From assembly GCA_914767715.1 (NCBI GenBank), contig OU612067.1, positions 33,764,162 to 33,828,161 of the forward strand: a stretch of 64,000 nucleotides of DNA, read 5' to 3'. Source of the stretch: Membranipora membranacea. Taxonomy: Eukaryota > Bryozoa > Gymnolaemata > Cheilostomatida > Membraniporidae. Positions within the stretch are counted from its first letter, which is position 1; the number at the start of each line of letters is the position of its first letter. Shown here piece by piece: positions 26,301 through 36,800 of this stretch. A program made the position numbers and the translations under genes. Below the pieces are notes generated by a model that had not been told where the DNA came from, did not search any database, and was given only the letters and a program-made list of their open reading frames with translations.

Positions 26301-29300
26301 CTGTAATGAATAGGAAGTGAGCAATATATATCAGTGTACGCTATCTGTCATCATTAGAGTGACATGTCGATGAGAAGGAAATTGGTTATAAAGGTCGGTC
26401 AGTGTCTGAACTTTTCTAATCCTTCGCAGTGTCATAACAGTACCCTACACTCACTGACCTTTTTATAGCTCAATAGAACTCATATTTTATACAGATACTT
26501 CTATGGAAACTAGAATATATCTCTAAATATGCACCAAAGTCATAATCCTAACAAGGGTCATCAAACATACCCTGTGTATGAACCTGTCAGCAAACTCTAC
26601 CGGTAAATAAACGGACAGTGATCTCTCAGTTACAACATACTGGACAGAAGTGAAATAATTACACACAGTTATATTCTCAGTTATTTTTCGTATGTCTTTT
26701 TGCACTCATTTTCTCATCTAATCTGACATGTTAGGGGCCATTTTACGCTCACCACATTTACATACGACATAAAATCTATCCTATCATAATATGATAATTG
26801 ATAGAATATTGTTTATAACATTATATCAAATCATATCGCAAAATATTGCAAACAACTAACGTGTCCAAAATGCAGGGCATCTCTGTATAAAAAGAATTTA
26901 TCTTTAAACATTTTTAATTTCCGTTTTGTTGCACATGGTCTCAATTGCCCTTGCAAGCATTGACTGGTGGAAATAAAATATATTTCTCACCATTACAATT
27001 ACAACAAGTCTATGATGGTGTAATGTTGTGCCTCAGCTGACAGATGTAAGTATCACAGAGCAGAGTAAGGGTATACTTACTCTGTGATACTTACACAGAC
27101 TCCATGAGGATATATACTTACTCTGCGATACTTACACAGACTCCATGAGCATATATACTTACTCTGTGATACTTACACAGACTCCATGAGGATATATACT
27201 TACTCTGTGATACTTACACAGACTCCATGAGGATATATACTTACTCTGCGATACTTACACAGACTCCATGAGGATATATACTTACTCTGTGATACTTACA
27301 CAGACTCCATGAGGATATATACTTACTCTGCGATACTTACACAGACTCCATGAGGATATATACTTACTCTGTGATACTTACACAGACTCCATGAGGATAT
27401 ATACTTACTCTGCGATACTTACACAGACTCCATGAGGATATATACTTACTCTGTGATACTTACACAGACTCCATGAGGATATATACTTACTCTGTGATAC
27501 TTACACAGACTCCATGAGGATATATACTTACTCTGTGATACTTACACAGACTCCATGAGGATATATACTTACTCTGTGATACTTACACAGACTCCATGAG
27601 GATATATACTTACTCTGTGATACTTACACAGACTCCATGAGGATATATACTTACTCTGTAATATTAACACACCCTCTATAAGTTATACAGCTAAAGGAGG
27701 AGTTAGTGATAATATGACTGACCTGATGATACCCATAAGGGCAGCATGTACAGCTACTGTTGCTGCTTCTCTCTACAGTGTTACTATTTATATCCACCTG
27801 TCTCTCCCCCTTACTCTGCTGTCGCTGTATACGCTCCCACTGTTTACTAGAAGATGACGACAGGGGTGACAGGGAACTCCCCTCCTCGGCTAAAAACAGC
27901 GAAGAACCATCCATCATTGTACACATGTTACTGTGTCAGAGACAAAGTTCAATGTGAGATTTGGTCGAAAATTATTTCTGTGGGTGACAAGCGGGTCAAA
28001 ATCATCGCGCTATTAGGCGATCAATGGAATGTCAACTCATTAGAATATCATTATCAATTCATTCTATTACCTGGTTACCGAAATCACTCTCATTTTTCAA
28101 TAATTTGACTTTTTGTGATAAAATCTCTAAATATGGTAGAGCTACACTTCCTCCAGCATAGATATGTATTTTTACATGGCAATGGAAATTGAAATCATTT
28201 TTGTCTACCCTGTTCATAACATGACTTTTATCATGAGGGTCCTCTCAATGGCGTCATTGATGGTAGACTGTAACCTTGGTTATACACAGTAAACCAGCTA
28301 ATCTACATCAACATTTCAATTTTACGCTCAATGAGCTGTAAACATGAATTAATGGAATTCAAATAATCCAAAAATATTTATGTTTTGGCAAGGCTCCAAC
28401 CAGAATTTGATGCACAATCAGGGAATCTCAATTGATTATATAACTTTATAACGGGTGCACTTTTTTATAGCAGTGGCAACAGGAAAATTGTCATTGGGGC
28501 AGCCTAACAAAAATTAACATGATGCTGATCAAGACATAAAGGCTAAATAACTTCTGCAGGGTAGCAGTGTATGACAGTAACAGGACATCATGTAACATTA
28601 GAGTAAGGATATTATCCTTACTCTGTGATATCACACTGTAGATCATTGTAAATTAGATAGGAAGGATGGGTAATTTCCTGATATGACTCATTCACTTACA
28701 GGGAGTGTCAGTGTATCCATAGTTATCCATCGGTCGTCTGCCTCCGTTAGATTTCACTATAAGAGGATCCGATCCGCGATTGGTTATATATTCCGTTCTC
28801 ATAGTGCTGTGATTGGTTGGATATTCTGTTCTCATGCTGTGATTGGCTGAGAATGAGTCAGGAAATACTTTAGAGGTCGGAGTAAATACTGGTGGTGGAG
28901 AGCCGAGGGATGAACAGGAAACAGCTGTCAAGTAAACGAAACAAAATACTGTGGACACGCTGGCTGTTTTATCCAATTGTAATCACTGTCTCATTTGATT
29001 TAACGAGAGTGGGTATTGAAGGACATACGAAAAATTAAAATTAAAGTATTTTGGATTTTCCAATGTTCATAGCAGCATAAATGCTAGTCAAAGGTAAGGA
29101 TGAAGGGTCGTTAATATTGTGGGGGCAACTCCAATGAACATATTAAACAATCAAAATAATCTTGGAACCATTTTGAACGCTAAAACATGAATACACATGT
29201 TATAGTATCAATAAAAATAATTATGTCAACCAGTCTATGCAGTACAGTGTTAATGTATTAAATCTACACTATTCTACTTAGAAAGTATCAAATAACCCAT

Positions 29301-30520
29301 CGATCATTCACTCAGGTAAACAGTAAATTCCATCTGAAATCTGACTCAAAAATAACATCTAATAATTCATGAATAAGTGCAAGTTAGTTTGTAATATTTT
29401 TTACTGTATAACAAAGGTACAGCACAGTATTATCTGAAACTGTTTGTAGCAGTCTGTGCAAGCAAAAAAATAAAATGTACTTGTGGTTCTCAAATACTGG
29501 CGTAAAAATACCCGGAATCCAGGATTATCAATAATTCCATAGGCTCTTTTTAGTCTCCCTTATTAAACTCACCACTCATACTGACGCTTAGTCGTATTGT
29601 CCTTCACCTGTCAGCCCATCCTTTATTATTGTAACAGTTTAAATAGGATGAAAACCCACAGAGATAATAATTCAAAGCTCAACAAAACATCTATCCCAGA
29701 TTAAGCCACTTGGTACTCTATACAAGTAACAATAACACACTCCCCACAGAGCTACTGCTGTGTGATGTGAGAGAGACAGTGCTGGTAGGTTATTAGCTGG
29801 TGATACTTGGAGCAGCAGACCCGCTACTGACTGATCGCTGCCGCCGAGCGCCTGAAGGTTAAAGACCCGTAAACATACTTGATTAGAGGCAGCGTGTAGA
29901 GATTGACCTCATAGTGGGTCTAACTCCAAGGTGATTTTATCTAGGAATAGCTCAGCTGCTTATCTGGGCTTTTATTCCGTTTTGATGATCATTAACTTGG
30001 AAAATTGCTACAACACTACCCCATCAATGACTGCTCAGTGATTTCACGAGCGCTGTGCCGATCGTTTTATTACAGCCCTCAGCATCGCCTTCTAGCTCAT
30101 GAGTACCGTGTCTGCTATCTGTCAGCTCTAAATATAGCCGCTGCCGAATATTGGGATTGGTATTGTATTGAAAAGCACTTTTAACCTTTCAAATCAAAAT
30201 CCTCTATAAAATCAGCCACTGGCCCTAAATATTCTAACCCACTCAAAACTCTCCAGGATCTGTATTGAATTTTCATGTATTGGATTTTCCTGTTAAAGCG
30301 TTTCTCATCTCGTGGGAAATGCCTGCCCTGCAAACCGCACTGGCTAAAACAATACATACCACACAACTAAGTGCACATCACAGCGCTGGTTATGAAATCT
30401 CTCACCTGCAGACTGAGTTGAGGAGAGACTGCGAAGATGAACGAGAGCCTGATCTAACCTCTGTACAGGGGTATTATAATCTCCTACACTAACAGGCCTC
30501 TGAGCCGCCGCTGTACTCAT
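11267..30520 (-). CDS. KANK family protein (KN motif/ankyrin repeat scaffold), 30 exons, about 1446 aa
   Basis: Exons in coding order: 30520-30406, 28924-28700, 27889-27723, 25231-25149, 24733-24587, 24060-23999, 23327-23289, 23062-22773, 22437-22285, 22040-21864, 21781-21728, 21307-21104, 20820-20693, 20226-20070, 19527-19381, 19089-18979, 18722-18552, 18508-18433, 18317-18033, 17745-17512, 17293-17165, 16640-16496, 16262-16098, 15782-15695, 15166-15014, 14429-14217, 12426-12223, 11991-11887, 11605-11517 and 11291-11267. KANK hallmarks: a coiled coil (IKELQDQLRLIPQMQERI, then LKEDKRLLGLQLQ); several RS(V/I)GVG motifs (RSIGVGDYDV, RSVGVGVYDV, RSFGVGEKD); the pre-ankyrin block ending YIINLTDGN; then five ankyrin repeats including GNTSLHYAVSHGNYD, NKAGYTPVMLAA, GQTALMLAVSH, DGSTALMCAAEH and DGSNALDIALENG; and an RLGVGRK tail. 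Family members link talin to cortical microtubule complexes at adhesions. The N-terminal KN motif is not canonical: only CCPYGYHQ (end of exon 3) resembles it and no LDLDFL is visible. Exon joins 22773/22437 and 18552/18508 use weak donors chosen to keep the frame. Confidence 0.93.
12464..13958. repeat. 45-bp minisatellite, about 33 copies, in a KANK intron
   Basis: Tandem array of a 45-base unit containing CAGGTAAGTCACTGACTGAC then CATATCCCGGAGAATGGCAG. It lies in the intron between the KANK exons at 14429-14217 and 12426-12223. Because the unit is a multiple of three, long open frames appear on both strands, but they are repeat artefacts. Variants at the unit junction (cacata, cacgta, caggta, caccta) and a marked unit ending GCATGGCAGGAAAAATC, found at about 12675 and again at about 13217, show that a block of about 12 units was duplicated. 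Confidence 0.97.
20311..20361. repeat. TGTC tetranucleotide microsatellite
   Basis: About twelve TGTC units with one TGTA interruption, in the intron of the KANK gene between the exons at 20820-20693 and 20226-20070. Confidence 0.9.
24780..24885. mobile_element. Degraded second copy of the fold-back MITE
   Basis: The segment GGGGAAGCAACTTCGAATGC with the following TTTAACTTGATCC matches the right arm of the element at 7741-7878, allowing several substitutions. A weaker left arm may begin near 24770 (ATTTATCCAGTTTGCC). It sits in the KANK intron between the exons at 25231-25149 and 24733-24587. Confidence 0.5.
27071..27659. repeat. 41-bp minisatellite, about 14 copies, in KANK intron 3
   Basis: The unit contains ATATATACTTACTCTGTGAT then ACTTACACAGACTCCATGAG; GTGAT/GCGAT variants alternate along the array. 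It starts about 65 bases downstream (in the KANK direction) of the exon-3 donor at 27722. Read on the KANK-sense strand each unit has two GTAAGT hexamers. At the 27047-27100 edge the sequence folds back on itself (GTAAGTATCACAGAG and CTCTGTGATACTTAC). Confidence 0.97.
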
Positions 30521-30585
30521 ACTGATATCATCTAGAGTCACACCCGGCAGAGCTAACACAATATATCCTCTCAGCCCCTAGACAG

Positions 30586-30727
30586 GTCCTTCTCAGGCGT
30601 ACAGGGTTAGAAGGTCCTACTCAGGCGTACAGGGTTAGAAGGTCCTACTCAGGCGTACAGGGTTAGAAGGTCCTACTCAGGCGTACAGGGTTATAAGATA
30701 CGTCTCAGGCGTACAGGGTTAGAAGGT
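30586..30727. repeat. 28-bp minisatellite, five copies, upstream of the KANK start codon
   Basis: The unit is built from TCAGGCGTACAGGGTTAGAA; four near-identical copies and a slightly diverged fifth. It begins about 65 bases 5' of the KANK ATG (30520) and so lies in its 5' UTR or promoter. Confidence 0.95.
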
Positions 30728-32901
30728 TATCCTTTTGTTTTAATCTCTATGACAGGATGTATGACTCAGCAGTTGGCTGTAGGCTGACTGTGACAGTCGG
30801 TCATCAGCAGCTACTCGATATTAACATTCCTTCTCACACCAGCAGCTCTATGAATAATAAACATCTGATGATCTGAGGAGATTAAATATGACTTTCATTC
30901 TTCGCTAATAAACCTCCAAGACACAATGCAAGAAATATAACACCGCTAGTGTAATCATATCGAGAGGATAGGATACCTTCACATTATTTTTGCATCAGAT
31001 TTAATCACAGATAGGTATATTGACATCACTTGCCTCTCTCTATCATACCTGCCTAGGAGTTCATTGAATCCAACATCAAATATTGTAGTTAGCAGTCACT
31101 GACTTCTCAGTTGAATTGCTAATGAGACTTCATAACCCAAAATGATAAAAACTTTCAGTGCAAGTAAATATATTTTGTCTTCAAACCACATGTGATTAAA
31201 TTCTGCTTCAATAATCCCGGCTAAATTCAGTGTATCCTACCTTCTACCGTACCAATAGTTATAATTCCATTGATAAAAACCTGGTATGCTAGAGAGCACC
31301 TGTTGAATATTGTCAACATTGACACTGTTCTCCCTGGTTAAAGCTTTACCATCTTATGATGGGACTGTTCTGTGACCGAGTTGTGTCAAGTCAAGTAAAA
31401 AACACTTATAATCCATCATAATAATGTGTGAATGGTTAGGTTAATAATGACATGTATATTATGAATGAATATTTTGGTATGAGGTATAATAATAGGTTAG
31501 GAGTACAATGAAAACAACAGATTATCTAACTGCTATAGTAAATAGCAAAGCTTGAATCCTACACACGGCTGTTGTCTCACTTCCCAATTAATCACAGTAA
31601 AACTTTACCCCTTAAAAGGAAGACATCATTGGACTATGAGACCAATGATGTGCAACAAATATTGTGTTGTGTGTTTTCAATGGAGCGTGTTGTTTTTTGG
31701 CTGCCAAACAATGGATTGGGCATTGACATTTATTTCCATGCTGGGGTTTTAATCCGAACTCACAACTTCTAACAATGATATTACCTGTGTCTGATAGTGT
31801 GACTTGTAGACGCCTGCAGATGTAGATGGCTTAGAGGTGACCCACGGACAGTCAAAACATTGGGGAACACGACGGAATCAAACTCCTCACCGACAAGACA
31901 ATCTCAGCAGATTCACTACCTTCAGTAATCAGACTACGGAAGCTAATAGAAATCTTCTTATCAGAGTAAAACCTATTCAGATTAAAGCCCAATTACTGAG
32001 TGCTATTGAGAGGGGGTTACATAAGAATATTTAATATTGAGTATTATTGAATAGACAGATAGATATAAACGAAGCTAGGATGGGTTATAATGAGACAGCA
32101 ATCAATCCGACAAAACTCAAGCAATATGACAGCATTTTATATAATTCGCTATAATAATCCCATACATTATTGTGACTAGTGCTCAGGTATTACTGTGCTC
32201 TGTATATTCACTATATTACCCTGCACAAATCATGTCCAGCAAGGAAATAAACTTTTCCAAATATCAAATAACAAAAATTACATCTCTACTCGGAGGCACT
32301 CAGCTTACCATCAAGCTGTGCTCCTAGAGAGTATTTTCTTCCAGTCCAGGCATACAGCATGTGCTCATGTTCTGTGCATGTAACAGAGATCCGAATCTTA
32401 ATCCTGTCAGCATATAAAACATGCAATCAGCCTCAACCAGAGTAGATCTGATATGAGCTCATAAAATAACAACATCAATTCTATAAAACTATTTAGTGTA
32501 ATACAATTTCACTACAACTACACTTCAAACGAAAGCGCAACACTGTTATTTGGTCACAATGCAGTGAAATAAACTTTACTAAATGAAAGTTTTGATTTCA
32601 GAATTCAGTAGCAAGTTAAACAAAACACATTTATTGTAAAATGTAAATAATCAAGATGTAATGGAGCTTTTTGTCAAATTAAATAATCAATTGAATTGGC
32701 CTTGCTAATCTAGCACTTGAAGCCAAAAAAAGAGTATATGATATCCATTGATCATTGTGGGATTAGTTTATATATCAGTCATATATTAGCCTGGCAGAAG
32801 TCCATGACCTGCTATCCGCTTGCTGTATGGATACAAGCTAGTGCTTCAATCGCTTGTATCAGAATGCAGAGAGCTTATAAAGTGAAGATGGGGGTGAACA
32901 A

Positions 32902-32983
32902 CTCCATATTTTAATTTGATGATTGCCCAATCAGGTCCCAAACTCCCTGGTCCAATGGACAGTCATCAAATTAAAATATGGAG
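32902..32983. repeat. 21-bp perfect inverted repeat
   Basis: CTCCATATTTTAATTTGATG at 32902 is matched by its complement ending at 32983, with a 40-base loop. A short direct repeat, CCCAAACTCCCTG, occurs in the loop and again at about 33008, just outside the structure. It may be a small MITE remnant. Confidence 0.7.
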
Positions 32984-33408
32984 CTGTCAATGTACATGGA
33001 GTCTATCCCAAACTCCCTGATCTTCAGGATCCATTAATGTGTGGCGATATAAAATATACCTTACAAATCTTATTTGTAGTAGCTTCAGCAGGTTAGTTTA
33101 CAAATTAAAATAAGTCAGCTAATAAACACTTTTCTTAAAACATAAGATGGAGCGTGATCACATATTTTATAGCGTTTTAGGTAAGGGGGGGGGGGGGGCT
33201 GGAATCGCCGGGATAGGGTCTCAGATGTTCAAACTCATTAAAGCATTGCATTCATATGCAACTGGTTAAAAATCATTTGAAAGTGATCAAACCAATTTTT
33301 GCTCGCTTGTTGAGAAATTAGCAGAGTGCTCCCGACTCCCGAGGAGTGAATTGTTTTGCAATGGATCCCTAGCCTTCTATTAGACATGGCGAAATAATTT
33401 ATTAAATT

Positions 33409-33628
33409 TCACTCTGTATCTTTAAACTTTGAAGTTGATAGAGTTGAGAGTATTTGAGAGCCCTGACCGCAACAATCAGAAGTATATACGCTATTTTTCT
33501 TCCTACATTCTTGACCAACCATAGTCCATACCCCGCTGAATGTCTTTAAACTGCATTTTTCGGTGGACCCAAGTGAAGGGTGAGGAAGCAAATAATATCC
33601 CACTCCGTCTATTTCAACTCCATACCTA
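33409..33628 (-). other. Unidentified open stretch, possible terminal exon
   Basis: The minus strand has about 72 open codons preceded by an acceptor-like TTTATAG at 33629 and ended by a TGA. The translation is cysteine-containing (VGQECRKKNSVYTSDCCGQG) and looks compositionally plausible, but I recognise no family and found no partner exon. Chance is a real alternative. Confidence 0.2.
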
Positions 33629-33885
33629 TAAAATGGAGGTTATACGGTTGCTAGTAAAATGTTGAGAGGTGGTTGCAGGGACATGAGTTACCTGCTGAAC
33701 AATTAATGTATCCAATGAGGGCACAACTCTTAGTGTACACAATGCATAAGGGATTCTAGGGTTTCTAAAATATAGCCTGTGATTCAAAAGCTTGGCCAAC
33801 AAGTAGTCAAAATAATTGAAGATAGTAATTATTGGTTGTCAAAAATTTAGACCTCAGTCTGACAGGAAACTGCTGTGAATGAAAA

Positions 33886-36800
33886 ATGGCTGATGCAAGC
33901 ATGGAGAAGAAAGTTGCTGAGATGTCTTTGGATGACAAAAAGGCACGGTTATGAGCTTTTAATTCTGCTTCTATGTTTTACAAAGCATACATGACTATCT
34001 CAAGATCTATCCAAGCCAGTTTGTATGCTGCTAGGCGTTTCAATCATTACAGAATTTACTCTGATAGAAAAATGGTTTGTTTACTTTTTGCTGATTGTAG
34101 TGAAATGACTTTCACTCCATAATCCATAAGTATTAAAAACTTTGACAATAACAGAAGTCAAAAGCACTTTAGGCAAGAAAATTGAGAGGTAGACAAAATA
34201 AAAATCAATGAAAGGGTTCAGGAACAGAACTATGCTTGACTCTAATTATTTATCTGAATATGAGTTGAGAAGGAGGACAAAGGACAGGTGTATTTATTAC
34301 TTTTACTGTATTGTTGTTGTGACTTGTTTGTTGTTGTGTCTGTCTGTGAACTTCCCAAGAAACTTTCTTACTGTTTGTGCTGTGGAGCTCTAAACAAGAG
34401 CTGGATGGGCTCATTCAAGTATTCAAGTAGGAGTAAAAGAGCTTTGGTAAAACCTTCAACTAAAGAGCAAAACCTAGTATTGGTCTAGTTATTATTTAGT
34501 TAGCTGAGACGAGAGATTTGCTGAGTAAAGTTTTGACAAGGGTTGCAGTCTGACCGTGATGAGAAGATTTAATTGATATTGTGGATCATCATGTTTGGGA
34601 TTGATGATATGATACTATTTAGATAGAGAATTCGGGTCGTAATACCAGAAAAATGATTATCACAATAGATAAACTGAAGTCCAATCTGATGAAATCAATC
34701 ATACAATCTTGTACCTGATAACCTGCAATTTCTCTGTATTGCATCAGCTTGAATGGTTTTCTACATTGCTAGGTATTTAAGATGCTTGTGATGATTATTT
34801 CGGCTATTTGAGTAAAGTATTTGTCGTTGACAGTCTCTCTGTGTTTGAGACATCTTAGTTCAGTTCTAATTCTCATATGATGGAGGTTAGTTGCGTATTC
34901 ACAGGTGTTTTGTACACTGAGTCTTCAGCTCTGTATTTGGTTGCTGTATTGATAGTGGTTTTTGTTTCCTCAGTGAGATTATAATCCTAATTCTTTTGTG
35001 TTTCAGAGTTCAGGTGAAGCTAAACCTCAACAACAGAAGAAGGGAGGAGGAGGAGGAAATAAGAAAGCTAAAAATAAACCTGATTCTGCGTCTTCACTGA
35101 AAGAGGTAAAATAACATCTCTTTTGTCCTCTGATACCTGTGGTGTAGGTTTTGTAAGTAGGCTTTCTGAATAATTATATTAAGACATGACATGTGATTTG
35201 CCTCTGTTGCATAGGACAATCGTATTTACTCACTTTAGGCTTGTGTGGGGCAAGGACTTCTCTTAGTTCATAATGTTCTCTCAAATTGTTCTGATAATAT
35301 TCTTACTGCTAAAGTTTTCACAATTCTTATACACCATCCCCATATCTAGCCTGTCTTGACAAGCTTCCACCGTGTAGGAACAAAGCTTGTCAAGACAGGC
35401 CACCCGTACCCACAGCCAGCCCGAACATTGGATATCAAATTCTATTTGTTGTATTTTATCTGCTATAGTTTGTATAGTCTGAGTGTGAAGTAGCTTGTAG
35501 TAGTGTCCGATGTGTTATAACGGAACAACAACCAATTTATCTGATAACGTGCTGGCCCTCTAGAGTAGTAGGTATGAGGAGGACTAGACATCCATGACAG
35601 CCAGGCTTGATAGCATTCAATCACACAAGCAAATCGTATAACGACTTTTTATTGTGTTAGAGGTAATTCTTGTAAAAAAACCAGGAAGGCGCAAAATGAA
35701 TTGCTTCGCTGCATACGAGTCACCATAAAATGGTTATGGTAACTAGCACTAGCAATCAGGTGTCACGGCAGTATGGAGAGGAAATTGATTGTTTTATTTG
35801 TACTCTGTACTTTGATTGAATCAAAGGTCTTTAATACTGTGCATTCTGAGTGACAAAGGTCCACTTGTATAGATAATAACTAAGGCTTTGTATGCTATGT
35901 TTGATTATAATTTTTTTATTGTATTATTTCTTACTCTGTTTTAGTTGAAGCCATGGCCAGAATATATCCAGACACGTATTGATATATTTGATAAGCTACA
36001 CAAGGAGCATCAGGAGAAAGTCGCTGCTTATCCCAGAGATCCCATCAAAGTTACTCTACCTGACGGTAAAGTCGTTGAAGGTACTTCATGGGAGACAACT
36101 CCGTATCAGGTGGCAAGTGGTATCAGGTATGTGTCAATCAGAATATATAATTCTTATCTTTACAAGATGCCTGAGTGATTTTGTTGTTCGCTATGTTGAG
36201 TTTGATGGGTAAGCAGCTACGAGTAAGACAGTGTTTCTTTAACTGAACATGGCTCCACAGGTGATCGTACCATGCCATTTTATATAAACTATGAGCCCTT
36301 TTAAATCTAGAGCTAGGTAGGGTCTCTGGTTCTATAAGCTGAAATGTGGTATAACCAAATTATACTTTTGTTTCTTACTCTGGATTACAGATTTAATATA
36401 TACGGTTTGTTTTATAGTCAGGGATTAGCAGACAGTACTGTAGTAGCTAAAGTTAATGGAGTATTGTGGGATTTGGATCGACCATTTGAACGCGATGCGG
36501 AACTGAAGCTACTTAAGTTTAATGATGAAGAGGGGCAGTATGTATTCAGACATTCTACAGCCCATATGCTTGGTAAGATCACAGGCTCATATAACATCCA
36601 TTAAAGAATTTGAGCCTTGGGAGGGTTATGTGAGGTAATCTGATCCAATATATGGATTCCTCATGTCTTTTTACATCTATAGGTCCAAGTTCCTAATCTC
36701 TGAGACCATCATGTGAGGAATAATGACCTGAACTAGAAGTGCTCACTTTATTGGTTAGAAAACCTTTATTTTGGGAATCCCTAATTCAGGATGGCTAGGG

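Larger units (their letters stand above)
30521..33885. other. Head-to-head spacer between KANK and TARS
   Basis: The spacer holds the KANK 5' UTR with a 28-bp minisatellite, a 21-bp inverted repeat (32902-32983), a 14-G run at 33185-33198 and an unidentified minus-strand open stretch at 33409-33628. Otherwise I see only AT-rich sequence. Confidence 0.5.

Noticed and set aside
30181-30366. Minus-strand frame preceded by TTTGCAG as a second KANK exon
   Set aside because: Joining it to exon 1 gives an immediate stop, whereas the exon at 28924-28700 fits the phase and continues the protein.
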